Source: Gammaproteobacteria bacterium UBA6968
GTDB taxonomy: Bacteria > Pseudomonadota > Gammaproteobacteria > Pseudomonadales > Azotimanducaceae
DNA length: 24,650 bases
Assembly (NCBI GenBank): GCA_002450255.1
Contig: DJYW01000036.1
Span: forward strand, 12,012 to 36,661
Direction of reading: 5' to 3'
This document shows, in pieces, positions 7,351 through 16,636 of the stretch (its first letter is position 1; each line of letters starts with the position of its first letter). The position numbers and the translations under genes were made by a program. The notes beneath the pieces are model-generated. The model ran no database searches. It had not been told where the DNA came from and saw nothing but the letters and a program-made list of their open reading frames with translations.

Positions 7351-9456
7351 TTGAATCCCATAACCAAACAATTTCAGTTTGGCGATGACACTGTTGTCAT
7401 AGAGACAAACAAAGTCGCGAAACAAGCGACCGGTTCGGTCGTTGTTACCATTGGCAATACGGTTGTACTAACGACTGTTGTTGCTGCAAAAAGCCCCAGA
7501 CCTGGGCAAAGTTTTTTCCCGCTGACAGTTAACTATCAGGAAAAAACTTATGCGGCCGGAAAGATTCCCGGCGGCTTTTTCCGTCGTGAAGGTCGGCCAA
7601 GCGAAAAAGAAACGCTGACCTGCCGTTTAATCGACCGTCCTATCCGCCCTCTGTTTCCCAAAGGGTTTATGAATGAGGTCCAAGTCGTCTGTACCGTTAT
7701 GTCCGTCGACAAGGATCAGGATCCGGATATCGCTTCCATGATTGGCACCTCTGCAGCACTTGCGATTTCAGGTGTTCCGTTCCAGGGTCCGCTGGGTGCA
7801 GCACGAGTCGGTTACAAAGACGGCAATTATTTGTTGAACCCTGGTTATGCAGCGCTTGAAGAGTCTCAGCTCAATATGACTGTCGCCGGCACTGAATCAG
7901 CCGTCCTAATGGTCGAATCTGAAGCTAAGGAACTTAGCGAGGATGAGATGCTTGGCGCGGTGTTGTTCGGTCATCAAGAAATGCAATCCATTATCGCGGC
8001 GGTGAAAGATCTTGCAGCACAAGCTGGTAAGCCAGCTTGGGATTGGCAGGCAGAAGCGACCGATGAGACGCTGCTCGAAAAAGTCAGCTCCACCGTCAAA
8101 GCACAGCTGGGAACGGCTTACCAAGTTAGCGACAAAATGGATCGTCAGTCTCAGGTAGCGGAAATACGCCGTTCCGCAGTCGAGCAATTGGCCGGCGGCG
8201 AAGCAGCGGAATACTCGGAAGACGACGTGGCGGACATTTTTGCCAAGGTGGAAAAAAATCTGGTTCGCGAGCGCGTCTTGAATGGCGAGCCGCGCATCGA
8301 TGGCCGCGACCTCAAGACGGTCCGTCCTATTGAAGTTGAGGTGGGTGTGCTGCCGAAAGCGCACGGCTCGGCATTGTTTACTCGCGGTGAGACACAAGCG
8401 GTCGTTGTCGCGACGCTGGGTACTTTGCGCGACGCGGCGATGATCGATGCGCTCGAAGGCAGCTACAAAGATACCTTCATGTTGCACTACAACTTTCCAC
8501 CTTTTAGTGTCGGCGAAGCGGGCATGATGGGCGGTCCGAAGCGCCGTGAAATCGGCCATGGACGACTTGCTCGTCGCGGTGTTGCAGCATCCCTGCCAAA
8601 CAGTGAGGACTTCCCGTATACCGTTCGTGTGGTGTCTGAAATCACAGAATCAAACGGGTCCAGCTCAATGGCCAGCGTCTGTGGTACCTCGCTTGCGCTA
8701 ATGGACGCGGGCGTTCCGGTAACGGCACCTGTGGCTGGGGTTGCAATGGGTTTGGTGAAGGAAGGCAATCGCTACGCAGTATTGACTGACATTCTGGGCG
8801 ATGAAGATCATCTCGGTGATATGGACTTTAAAGTGGCTGGCACAGCTGCCGGCGTAACCGCGCTGCAAATGGACATTAAGATCACCGGTATTACCGAGGA
8901 AATTATGGAAGCGGCTTTGGCACAGGCTCATGAAGCTCGTTTGCATATCCTTGCTGAAATGAACAAGGTGTTGAGCACGCCACGCAGTGAGTTGTCTGAC
9001 AATGCGCCTTCCATGGTCACGTTGCATGTTGATCCGGATAAAATCCGCGACATCATCGGTAAAGGCGGCGCTACGATTCGCGGCATCGTCGAAGAAACTG
9101 GCGCGGAAGTCGACATCAATGATGATGGCAGCGTCCGTATCTATGCCGAGAATGCCGAAGCCAAAGATGCGGCGGTTCATAAAATCAATGAAATCACTGC
9201 TGAAGCGGAAGTGGGCAAGATTTATCACGGTAAAGTGGAGCGAATTGTCGATTTTGGTGCGTTCGTTAATATTCTTCCGGGTAAAGACGGCTTGCTACAC
9301 ATTTCTCAGATTGCCGAGGAACGGGTCGAGTCAGTATCCGATTACTTGACGGAAGGACAGCAAGTCGATGTGGTCGTTTTAGACGTAGATCAACGTGGCA
9401 GGATCAAGCTCTCTATCAAAGAGCTGGCCAATCATCAGGCTGCTGCAGAAGAATAG
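7351..9456 (+). CDS. pnp: Polyribonucleotide nucleotidyltransferase (PNPase)
   Basis: PNPase degrades RNA 3'-to-5' by phosphorolysis and is a degradosome partner. The 701 residues (E. coli 711) contain two RNase PH-like cores (about 5-220 and 310-545), a KH domain with GKGG at 570-573, and a C-terminal S1 domain (about 618-690). The second core holds the phosphate/metal-site residues Asp486, Asp492 and Lys494 in DHLGDMDFK, and the [13 protein letters not shown] motif. Translation starts at TTG 7351, supported by GGAGA at 7339-7343 and by [11 protein letters not shown] matching the PNPase N-terminus. A weak start fits a tightly controlled gene. It ends before a strong bidirectional terminator. 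Confidence 0.98.
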   Translation: MNPITKQFQFGDDTVVIETNKVAKQATGSVVVTIGNTVVLTTVVAAKSPRPGQSFFPLTVNYQEKTYAAGKIPGGFFRREGRPSEKETLTCRLIDRPIRPLFPKGFMNEVQVVCTVMSVDKDQDPDIASMIGTSAALAISGVPFQGPLGAARVGYKDGNYLLNPGYAALEESQLNMTVAGTESAVLMVESEAKELSEDEMLGAVLFGHQEMQSIIAAVKDLAAQAGKPAWDWQAEATDETLLEKVSSTVKAQLGTAYQVSDKMDRQSQVAEIRRSAVEQLAGGEAAEYSEDDVADIFAKVEKNLVRERVLNGEPRIDGRDLKTVRPIEVEVGVLPKAHGSALFTRGETQAVVVATLGTLRDAAMIDALEGSYKDTFMLHYNFPPFSVGEAGMMGGPKRREIGHGRLARRGVAASLPNSEDFPYTVRVVSEITESNGSSSMASVCGTSLALMDAGVPVTAPVAGVAMGLVKEGNRYAVLTDILGDEDHLGDMDFKVAGTAAGVTALQMDIKITGITEEIMEAALAQAHEARLHILAEMNKVLSTPRSELSDNAPSMVTLHVDPDKIRDIIGKGGATIRGIVEETGAEVDINDDGSVRIYAENAEAKDAAVHKINEITAEAEVGKIYHGKVERIVDFGAFVNILPGKDGLLHISQIAEERVESVSDYLTEGQQVDVVVLDVDQRGRIKLSIKELANHQAAAEE

Positions 9457-9502
9457 CGGCTTGCACTCATGAATTTAGGTTGATCAGAGATTGATTTAAA
9501 GT

Positions 9503-9539
9503 GGACAAAAAAGCCGGCAATAGCCGGTTTTTTTTGTCC
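9503..9539. terminator. Bidirectional intrinsic terminator between pnp and acs
   Basis: A stem of about 12 bp joins AAAAAAGCCGGC (9507-9518) to GCCGGTTTTTTT (9523-9534) with loop AATA and one G:T pair. It extends past a bulged T9535 through GGAC/GTCC. There are eight Ts on the plus strand (9528-9535) and six on the minus strand, so it can serve both converging genes. It lies 46 nt after pnp and 17 nt after the acs stop. Confidence 0.9.
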
Positions 9540-9556
9540 CGCAAAAACGGATCCAG

Positions 9557-11494
9557 TTAGCTTGAGATCCGATTCGCGATTAGATCATCGACAACTGCAG
9601 GATCGGCTAACGTGGATGTGTCTCCCAATTCGTTCAATTGGTTTGCTGCGATCTTGCGTAAAATGCGACGCATAATCTTACCAGACCGAGTTTTCGGTAA
9701 GCCTGGTGCCCATTGAATAGCGTCAGGCTTGGCGATTGGCCCGATTTCGGTTCGCACTGAAGCGATTAACTCTTCGCGAAGTGTCTCTGGGTCGCTGGTG
9801 TTGTCGCTCATTAGCGTGACGAAGGCGTAAATGGCCTCGCCCTTGATATCGTGGGGAAAGCCAACTACTGCGGCTTCTGCAACCGCAGGGTGGAGTACCA
9901 GCGCGCTTTCGACCTCTGCTGTGCCGATGCGATGCCCTGACACGTTCATCACGTCGTCGACACGGCCGGTAATCCAGTAGTATCCATCTGCGTCCCGTCG
10001 TGCGCCGTCGCCAGTAAAGTAAAAGCCTTTATAAGCGGAATAGTAGGTGTCAATGACGCGCTGATGATCGCCGTAAACCGAGCGTATCTGTCCTGGCCAA
10101 CTTCCTGTGATCACCAGATTGCCAGATGCTGCCTGTTCGGTGATGAGGTTGCCTTCAGCATCCATCAGAGCGGGTTTAACACCAAAAAATGGCCGGCTGG
10201 CAGAGCCCGGTTTCAGGTCTGTTGCGCCAGGCAGTGGTGTGATCATGATCCCGCCGGTTTCGGTTTGCCACCAGGTATCAACTATCGGGCAGCGGCGCTC
10301 GCCAACAACCCGGTGATACCAGTCCCAGGCTTCGGGGTTGATCGGCTCGCCGACACTGCCCAGTAATTTAAGTGATTTGCGAGAAGTGCCTGTGACAAAA
10401 TCGTCCCCTTGGCCCATCAACTGACGGAGTGCTGTGGGCGCGGTGTAAAAGATATTTACCTCGTGTTTGTCAATGATCTGCCAGCAACGCGATGCATCTG
10501 GATAGGTCGGCACCCCCTCGAACATAAGGGTGGTTGCGCCATTCGCTAAAGGCCCATAAACAATGTAAGAGTGGCCCGTAATCCAGCCGACATCTGCTGT
10601 GCACCAGTAGATGTCACCGTCGTGATAGTCGAAAACGTATTTATGTGTGATTGCAGCATGTAACAAATAGCCCCCGCTCGAATGCTGGACGCCTTTTGGC
10701 TTACCTGTCGAACCAGATGTATAAAGGATAAAAAGCGAGTCCTCAGCGTCTACATACTCCGGTTCTGCCTCAGCTGGCTGGCCTTGTACCAGCTCTTGGT
10801 AAGCCACGTCGCGACCGGATTCCCAGGCGATGTCGGCTCCGGTGTGTTGAACCACAATTACTGAGTGTACGTCCGGGCAGGCGGCTAATGCTTCGTCCGC
10901 ATTTTGCTTCAACGGCACACTACGTCCACCGCGAATACCCTCGTCCGCAGTAATCAGGGTTTCACAGCTGGCGTCTAAGATACGGTCACGCAGGGATTGT
11001 GGGGAAAATCCGCCAAACACAACACTATGGATAGCCCCGATGCGGGCACAAGCAAGCATGGCGTAGGCTGCCTCTGGAATCATTGGCATATAAATGCAGA
11101 CCCGATCGCCTTTCTTTACGCCGCGCGCGCGCAAGCCGTTTGCTAAGCGGCAAACTTCATCATGCAGTTCTTGATAAGAAATGTGCTTGGCATCTTTGGG
11201 GTCGTCGCCTTCCCAAATAATCGCGGTTTGAGCGCCTCGGGTGGGTAGATGTCGGTCAATGCAATTGACGCTTACGTTGAGCCGGCCGCCCTTAAACCAG
11301 GCGATGTTGCCGGCTGCCATATCGGCTTCCATAACCGTCGTCCACGGCTGCTGCCAGGTTAATAGGTGCTTAGCTTGATCTGCCCAAAATACTTCGGGCT
11401 GTTCAATGCTTGCGGCGTACATTGCCTGATACTGGGCGTTATTTATGAAGCTGCGTTGCGCGACCGCCTCGGAAACCGGGTGTACCTGTTCCAT
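9557..11494 (-). CDS. acs: Acetyl-CoA synthetase (AMP-forming acetate-CoA ligase)
   Basis: Acs activates acetate to acetyl-CoA through acetyl-AMP. In 645 residues, the adenylate-forming motif [11 protein letters not shown] lies at about 258-268, WWQTETGG near the middle of the C-terminal half, and the C-terminal [11 protein letters not shown] holds the catalytic lysine (about 606), which in Salmonella is silenced by acetylation. The frame opens at a TTG 6 nt upstream, but AAGGA is spaced 7 nt from ATG 11494 and only 1 nt from the TTG, so ATG is the start. It follows pgi by 43 nt and ends at the bidirectional terminator. pgi-acs adjacency is also seen in Pseudomonas. Confidence 0.97.
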   Translation of the reverse strand: MEQVHPVSEAVAQRSFINNAQYQAMYAASIEQPEVFWADQAKHLLTWQQPWTTVMEADMAAGNIAWFKGGRLNVSVNCIDRHLPTRGAQTAIIWEGDDPKDAKHISYQELHDEVCRLANGLRARGVKKGDRVCIYMPMIPEAAYAMLACARIGAIHSVVFGGFSPQSLRDRILDASCETLITADEGIRGGRSVPLKQNADEALAACPDVHSVIVVQHTGADIAWESGRDVAYQELVQGQPAEAEPEYVDAEDSLFILYTSGSTGKPKGVQHSSGGYLLHAAITHKYVFDYHDGDIYWCTADVGWITGHSYIVYGPLANGATTLMFEGVPTYPDASRCWQIIDKHEVNIFYTAPTALRQLMGQGDDFVTGTSRKSLKLLGSVGEPINPEAWDWYHRVVGERRCPIVDTWWQTETGGIMITPLPGATDLKPGSASRPFFGVKPALMDAEGNLITEQAASGNLVITGSWPGQIRSVYGDHQRVIDTYYSAYKGFYFTGDGARRDADGYYWITGRVDDVMNVSGHRIGTAEVESALVLHPAVAEAAVVGFPHDIKGEAIYAFVTLMSDNTSDPETLREELIASVRTEIGPIAKPDAIQWAPGLPKTRSGKIMRRILRKIAANQLNELGDTSTLADPAVVDDLIANRISS

Positions 11495-11537
11495 AGTCAA
11501 TTCCTTACGACAAACGGGTTTGTAAAAACCAATCGGG

Positions 11538-13142
11538 TTAGCTTTGCGTTGCCGCCAACTGCTTCAGATGCGCAATTAAATGCTGCGTGTAAAGGTCTTT
11601 ACGCTCAGCAGTCGAGCTTCCTTCGTTTGCCGGCGATTCGCCAGACAATTGGGCCGCGATTGGAATAGCTAGTTTTTTGCCAAGCTCAACTCCCCATTGA
11701 TCGAATGAGTTTATGTCCCACAGCGCGCCTTGGCAAAGTACCTTGTGCTCGTAATGCGCCAATAAGCTGCCGAGTTCTTGCGGGTTCACGTCGTTCATAA
11801 CAATCGTGGAAATGGGATGTGCGCCAGGCACGTTACGGTGAGCCTGATCGCTTTCGCTTGGTTGGTATCCGTTAGCGAAAGCTTCAGCTTGGGCGAGGCC
11901 GTTTGCAAGTAGCGAGCGTCGTTGCAACGGCGAATCGTAATGGTCGTGGGCTACCAGAATGATGTCAGCGCAAAACCGCTCGGCGCCTTGATGCAGCAGT
12001 TGGTGATAAGCATGCTGTCCATTGGTGCCGGTTCCGCCCCATAGAACCGGCATAGTAGAGTAATCGAGTCGGTCGCCATTACGAGCAACAGATTTACCAT
12101 TACTTTCCATTTCAAGCTGCTGCAAATAGTTAGGTAACAGGGCGAGGCGTTCATCATAAGCCAGCACCGCGAGGCTTCGACAGTCCAGGAAGTTGTAATT
12201 CCATAGTCCCAAGAGTGCTGCGATCAAGGGAATATTTTCTTCTACGGGCGCATTGCTTAGGTGTTCGTCGATTGATCTAGCCCCCTCTAAGAACGCTTCG
12301 AATGAGGCTGGTCCGATGGCTAAGATGATCGGTAGCCCTACCGCAGACCACAGTGAGAACCGCCCGCCAACCCAGTCCCAGAGTGGATAAATATTGTTTG
12401 CTGTTATACCAAATTGAGCGGCGGCTTCCACATTGGAGGTAATCCCGATGAAGTGCTGAGCGATGGCCTCTAAACTGGCGCTACGCTCTAAGAACCAGCT
12501 GCGTGCAAGCGCAGCGTTGATCTGAGTCTCAATCGTGCTAAAGGACTTTGATACAACGATGAACAAGGTGGTTTCTGGATTTAATCCGCGCAGTGCCTGA
12601 GTCAGGTCGTGCGCATCGACATTAGCGACAAAGTGAAACCGCAGGTCTGCTGTTTGGTGATTGTGCAACGCGGTCACTACTAATTCTGGCCCTAGGTGAG
12701 AGCCGCCAATGCCGATATGAACGATGTCTCGAATGGCTTTCCCGGAGAATCCGCGCCAATCGCCATTGCGTACTTTGTCTGCCAACTCGTACAAGCGCTG
12801 CTTGGTAGCTTCTACGGCGTTGCGCATCACCGGGTCTATATTGGGCGCTCCGCCGCGTAAAGCGCTGTGCAAAACTGGCCTGTTTTCTGAAATGTTTACA
12901 GCAGCGCCAGATAAAAGACTGTCAATAAAAGCCTTTACCTCAGCCTGCTCAGCTAATTGGTGCAGCGTTTGGTAGGTCTCCCCAGTTACTTGCTGGCGAG
13001 AAAAATCAAATAAAAGATTTGCGTAGTTGAAGGACAACTGCGAGTGGCGATCTTGCGGATCTGTTAATGCGACGTTGGGTAGGGTTTGAAATTCTTTGGC
13101 GCCAGCGGCTAGTGCTTGCCATGCGGGCAATTCGTTGCGCAT
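11538..13142 (-). CDS. pgi: Glucose-6-phosphate isomerase
   Basis: Pgi interconverts glucose-6-phosphate and fructose-6-phosphate. The 534 residues show the substrate-binding SKSFST stretch near 198-203, the signature [14 protein letters not shown] at 256-269, catalytic Glu346 in LEMESNGK, His377 in TNGQHAYH, and Lys489 in the second signature [20 protein letters not shown] is placed 4 nt before ATG 13142. The gene starts 7 nt after the kinase stop, so the two are probably translated from one message. Confidence 0.97.
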   Translation of the reverse strand: MRNELPAWQALAAGAKEFQTLPNVALTDPQDRHSQLSFNYANLLFDFSRQQVTGETYQTLHQLAEQAEVKAFIDSLLSGAAVNISENRPVLHSALRGGAPNIDPVMRNAVEATKQRLYELADKVRNGDWRGFSGKAIRDIVHIGIGGSHLGPELVVTALHNHQTADLRFHFVANVDAHDLTQALRGLNPETTLFIVVSKSFSTIETQINAALARSWFLERSASLEAIAQHFIGITSNVEAAAQFGITANNIYPLWDWVGGRFSLWSAVGLPIILAIGPASFEAFLEGARSIDEHLSNAPVEENIPLIAALLGLWNYNFLDCRSLAVLAYDERLALLPNYLQQLEMESNGKSVARNGDRLDYSTMPVLWGGTGTNGQHAYHQLLHQGAERFCADIILVAHDHYDSPLQRRSLLANGLAQAEAFANGYQPSESDQAHRNVPGAHPISTIVMNDVNPQELGSLLAHYEHKVLCQGALWDINSFDQWGVELGKKLAIPIAAQLSGESPANEGSSTAERKDLYTQHLIAHLKQLAATQS

Positions 13143-13149
13143 AAAGTCC

Positions 13150-13872
13150 TCAAATCAAGGTTGGGTTAGGATTAAAAAATTGCCTGGTCCCGTCCATATT
13201 AATCACCCGGTCGACTAAGGCAGCGAAATGGTCGTCGTTATTTGCAAAGTCGATATCGGCCGCATTCACAATGAGCAGTGGCGAGTCTTCGTAGTAATGA
13301 AAGAACTCTGCATATCGGTTCGAGAGTTCAGTCAGATAGTCCAGATCAATGTCTTGTTCAAAAGACAGTCCACGCCCCGTAATGCGTTGTCGCAAAACGC
13401 TGGCGGGTGCTTGCAGATACAGCACCAAATCGGGTTTGGGCGGATTCAATTTGAGGGTCGCTTGAATTTGCTGATAAAGCGCGAGTTCCTCTGCGTCGAG
13501 TGTTAATTTTGCGAAGAGTTCGTCTTTTTCTAAGAGGAAGTCGGCAACCATGCATGGTTCGAGCAAATCGTCCTTTGGCAGATCACCCAGTTGTCGGGTT
13601 CTATACAACAGAAAAAACAGTTGAGTCGGTAGAGCTTGGCTTGCCCCGTCCGCATAGAATCGATCCAGAAAGGGGTTTTCTTTGACGGGCTCGAGCATGG
13701 TTGGGTAGCCGAAGAGCTCTGCTAGCCGTTTAACTAGCGTGGTTTTGCCTACGCCGATCGGCCCTTCAACTGCCACATATTTCGGTATTTGGCCGTTTTG
13801 CGCAGCAATGGCAACTCGCTCTGCGAGCTGTTTCAGGCTGTTTTTTTGTCCGACAAGGGCTGGCGCAATCAC
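13150..13872 (-). CDS. Deoxynucleoside kinase (deoxyadenosine/deoxycytidine kinase family)
   Basis: The protein has 240 residues with a Walker A motif GPIGVGKT at 37-44, the EPV stretch at 61-63 seen in this family after the P-loop, and DFLLEKDELFAKLTLD (about 111-126), typical of the bacterial dNK group. An R-rich lid segment RQRITGRG follows at 161-168. It should phosphorylate deoxynucleosides with ATP for salvage; the preferred base cannot be read from sequence. The start is GTG 13872, the only initiator before an in-frame TGA, with a weak ribosome-binding site. In related genomes this kinase often lies beside folK, which is absent here. Confidence 0.9.
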   Translation of the reverse strand: MIAPALVGQKNSLKQLAERVAIAAQNGQIPKYVAVEGPIGVGKTTLVKRLAELFGYPTMLEPVKENPFLDRFYADGASQALPTQLFFLLYRTRQLGDLPKDDLLEPCMVADFLLEKDELFAKLTLDAEELALYQQIQATLKLNPPKPDLVLYLQAPASVLRQRITGRGLSFEQDIDLDYLTELSNRYAEFFHYYEDSPLLIVNAADIDFANNDDHFAALVDRVINMDGTRQFFNPNPTLI

Positions 13873-13941
13873 GAGCTTCGCTACTCAAAGATAAACCGAG
13901 ATGATGGAGAAGGCCGCCGCGCTCTTCAACCTCCAATGATG

Positions 13942-13984
13942 AGTTTCTGTCCGCTACATCGGTTGTCCACCGGGAGCTGAAACT
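13942..13984 (-). repeat. Inverted repeat in the pcnB-kinase spacer
   Basis: AGTTTC (13942-13947) and GAAACT (13979-13984) flank a smaller CGGT/ACCG hairpin (13960-13963/13969-13972). The 129-nt spacer shows no recognisable folK remnant in any frame. It may form a leader structure for the kinase, but no T tract or known motif supports a specific role. Confidence 0.3.
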
Positions 13985-14001
13985 TTAGCTTGTTAAGAAG
14001 A

Positions 14002-15234
14002 TTAGGTCGGTTCGCTTTTTTTACGGCGTCGCCGGCGCTTAGTTTGTGGCAGTGCTGCAATCATAGCGCCCCGCGTTTCAGCGTCGACACTCTGTAGCGT
14101 TGTCCACCAGGAAGCCGTTTCTTGAAGCTCGGGTTCAGACTCTGCTCGCAAGCATAAAAAGTCGTAACCGGCTCTAAATCTTTTATGTTGCAACAAGCGC
14201 GAAGCCGACCGGCGGGATCGCGTTTCCAGGCGCACCTGCAAGCCCCAAACTTCGTGAATGAACGTGCTGAATCGGCGGGGTACAGCAATGCGCTGCTGTT
14301 GGTCACGGAGGGTCAACACAGCGGGATGGTCACTTGCTGAGAGGCTATTTGCCAGGCGCGCTTGAAAGTCCTCCCACAGCACAATTGCCAGCAAAAAGCC
14401 GGGTGTGACCGAAGCGCCTTCGGCGATGCGGTGGTCAGTATTGCGCATCGCTAAGGTTGCGAGGGAGCTGTTTGGATTACACGCTGGGAAGAGGGTCGTG
14501 GCCAATCCGAACGAGACCAATAATTCCCACACAGCCAGAGAGTGACCACTCAAGAAAAGTTTTGTGAATTCATCAAAAAGGCGAGCTGGTGGAATCGCCG
14601 TGAGGCGATCCGCCGCATCCGCCGACAGGTCGGTGATCGCAGCGTCAATATCAAAACCGAGCTTGGCTGCGAAACGGATGGCGCGCAGCATACGCACCGG
14701 ATCTTCGGCTATACGAACCGCAGGCTTGCCGATAAAACGGATCCGCTGACGCTTTATGTCCGCTAAGCCACCAACAAAATCGATAATTTCAGCTTGTATC
14801 GGGTCGTAATAAAGCGCGTTAATCGTAAAGTCGCGCCGAAAAGCATCTTCTTCTAATGTGCCCTCTGTAGAGTCGCGCAGAATCATACCTTGGTCGTCAT
14901 GAACGACATTATTCGAAATAGACTGGCGAAATGTCGAAACCTCTATGATTTCGCGGCCATGCCGGACGTGTACGATTGGGAAGCGTCGCCCAACGATGCG
15001 TGCGCGACGGAATAATTTTTTGACCTCAGGGAGCGTCGCATCGGTTGCGATGTCGAAGTCTTTCGGGCGCTTGCCACACAATAGATCGCGTACACAGCCG
15101 CCGACTAAATAACCCTGAAAGCCAGCCGAGTTAAGCGTGTTGATAATCGCTAACGCGTTAGCATCCATATCACCAACGCGCAGCTTGGGCTTTCTAAAGC
15201 GGTATTGTTTGGCTATGCGATCGGCGTTAATAAT
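14002..15234 (-). CDS. pcnB: Poly(A) polymerase I
   Basis: PcnB adds 3' poly(A) tails that promote RNA decay by PNPase and RNases. The nucleotidyltransferase core is clear: LVGGCVRDLL, then KDFDIATDA with the metal-binding Asp pair, then VGRRFPIVHV and EVSTFR. The end is Arg/Lys-rich (TKRRRRRKK), as in other PcnB proteins. The start is unresolved. GTG 15324 would place 30 residues inside the conserved HTH end of the preceding gene; ATG 15168 would cut family-like N-terminal residues; between them only ATT codons at 15234 and 15231 fit. E. coli pcnB is known to start at AUU, so ATT 15234 is given here (410 residues). It overlaps or closely follows the regulator gene. Confidence 0.93.
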   Translation of the reverse strand: MINADRIAKQYRFRKPKLRVGDMDANALAIINTLNSAGFQGYLVGGCVRDLLCGKRPKDFDIATDATLPEVKKLFRRARIVGRRFPIVHVRHGREIIEVSTFRQSISNNVVHDDQGMILRDSTEGTLEEDAFRRDFTINALYYDPIQAEIIDFVGGLADIKRQRIRFIGKPAVRIAEDPVRMLRAIRFAAKLGFDIDAAITDLSADAADRLTAIPPARLFDEFTKLFLSGHSLAVWELLVSFGLATTLFPACNPNSSLATLAMRNTDHRIAEGASVTPGFLLAIVLWEDFQARLANSLSASDHPAVLTLRDQQQRIAVPRRFSTFIHEVWGLQVRLETRSRRSASRLLQHKRFRAGYDFLCLRAESEPELQETASWWTTLQSVDAETRGAMIAALPQTKRRRRRKKSEPT

Positions 15235-15242
15235 AAAGCTCG

Positions 15243-16568
15243 CTATTGAGCACCGACATCTCGACGCGGTCCGCGTTTGCGAGTCTTTGTGCGGGGGATG
15301 TTCAAGCGCTGCCGGCGTTCCCACAGGCTCTTTCTACTGATGCCCAATTTGTCGGCGAGTTCTGTTTCGGTTAGCTCGTCTTGATGATCGGTGACGAAGC
15401 GGACGAAGTAATCTTCGAGTGACGTTTCGCTTTGATCGACGATTATTTCGCCATCGGTGGGTTCTGTTAGCGTTGCGTTTATCGCCAAAAGGTTTGGTGT
15501 GATCACTGAGCCGTCATCGGCAAGGATAACTGCGCGCTCAATCGCATTGCTCAACTCGCGAACATTGCCTGGCCAATGATAAGCCAACATTGCTCGACGC
15601 GCTTCTTCGCCCAGCACCAAGTTTTGCTTATTCAGGCGACGGGTTGTTTGCAGGAGTAACCACTCGCCGATTTCCAATATGTCTTGATGCCGATTACGCA
15701 GTGGCGACAAGTGGAAGGAAAAAACGTTCAGTCGATAGTACAAGTCGGAGCGAAACAGACCTTCCTCTATCAGGTTGTCGAGGTCTTTATGAGTGGCGGC
15801 GACAATGCGGACATTCACGGTATTTGCGCTGGCGGCACCAATGCGGCGGTTACGGCCATCTACTACTTGAAGCAGGCGCGCCTGCGCAGCAGGGGGTAAT
15901 TCGGCTATTTCGTCCAGGAACAAAGTGCCGCCATTAGCTGCTTCGATCAGACCATGACTGCCGAGTGAATGCGGGCCGTTTGGTTCCACGCCAAATAGCT
16001 CGGCTTCAATCAGATCCGCCGGAACGGTTGCGCAATTTAGAGTCATTAATGGCCCTTGGCTGCGCTTGCTTGAAGCGTGTATTGCGCGAGCAACCAGCTC
16101 TTTCCCGGTTCCGGATTGCCCGACTATAAGTACTGAGGAATTTGTTGGCGCAACCTTAGCGATACGACTGCGCAGTGACTGCATGCTTTCAGATGAGCCA
16201 ATCATTTGTAATTGGCGTAACGATGAGGCGTGCTGTTGTTGGCTCAGAGTCGTCGCTCGTTCCACTGCAGCCGCGATTTCCTCCGCAGTAGCTGGCAGTT
16301 GTAGGTAGTCCTTCGCACCCCTTTGTAAAGCGCTAACCGAGTCTTTTACTGCTCCCGACTCGGTCAATACGATGACCTGAACTTCGTCGCTGATGTCGCT
16401 GAGCCGCGGCAACACATATGTATCCAGAGCTAGCATGCAATCGAAGCTACTCAGAGGCGTGTCCGGATAGTGGTCCACAGCAGTAACCGACACACCCATA
16501 TCGCGCAGGAGTGCGGCAATTTCCTTGGATCGCTCGGGGGCGTCGTCGATTAGTAGTACTTCGATCAT
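15243..16568 (-). CDS. CbrB-like AAA+ regulator with degenerate receiver and no GAFTGA loop
   Basis: This 441-residue protein has an N-terminal receiver-like domain (about 1-110), a sigma-54-activator type AAA+ domain (about 120-355) and a C-terminal Fis-type HTH (about 385-428). Walker A GQSGTGK (150-156), Walker B GGTLFLDE (213-220), the FRSDLYYRLNV arginine-finger region and the WPGNVREL sensor-2 motif are intact, so ATP hydrolysis is likely. After ELFG (190-193), however, the GAFTGA motif that contacts sigma-54 is absent, replaced by VEPNGPHSLGSHG. The receiver keeps acidic Asp8-Asp9, Asp49 and Thr69, but the conserved Lys is Leu91 and the Asp-to-Thr span is about 8 residues short. Its place before pcnB matches cbrB of Pseudomonas, but no kinase gene is adjacent. 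It may not activate sigma-54 at all. ATG 16568 is preferred over TTG 16574; neither has a clear ribosome-binding site. Confidence 0.85.
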   Translation of the reverse strand: MIEVLLIDDAPERSKEIAALLRDMGVSVTAVDHYPDTPLSSFDCMLALDTYVLPRLSDISDEVQVIVLTESGAVKDSVSALQRGAKDYLQLPATAEEIAAAVERATTLSQQQHASSLRQLQMIGSSESMQSLRSRIAKVAPTNSSVLIVGQSGTGKELVARAIHASSKRSQGPLMTLNCATVPADLIEAELFGVEPNGPHSLGSHGLIEAANGGTLFLDEIAELPPAAQARLLQVVDGRNRRIGAASANTVNVRIVAATHKDLDNLIEEGLFRSDLYYRLNVFSFHLSPLRNRHQDILEIGEWLLLQTTRRLNKQNLVLGEEARRAMLAYHWPGNVRELSNAIERAVILADDGSVITPNLLAINATLTEPTDGEIIVDQSETSLEDYFVRFVTDHQDELTETELADKLGISRKSLWERRQRLNIPRTKTRKRGPRRDVGAQ

Positions 16569-16636
16569 GCGCAAATGTTATCAAAGAGGCAGCAAAGCGT
16601 CGCCGTTGATTGCTGGCCGGGCGATCGGGAATTTTG

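Noticed and set aside
7906..8559. 217-codon minus-strand frame inside pnp
   Set aside because: It lies wholly within the conserved PNPase coding sequence and has no recognisable domain.
13873..14001. Possible folK remnant between pcnB and the kinase
   Set aside because: No FolK-like residues in any minus-strand frame; only a small inverted repeat is present.
15235..15324. GTG start of pcnB at 15324
   Set aside because: It would overlap the conserved HTH-coding end of the regulator by 82 nt and adds residues unlike any PcnB; kept only as an alternative.
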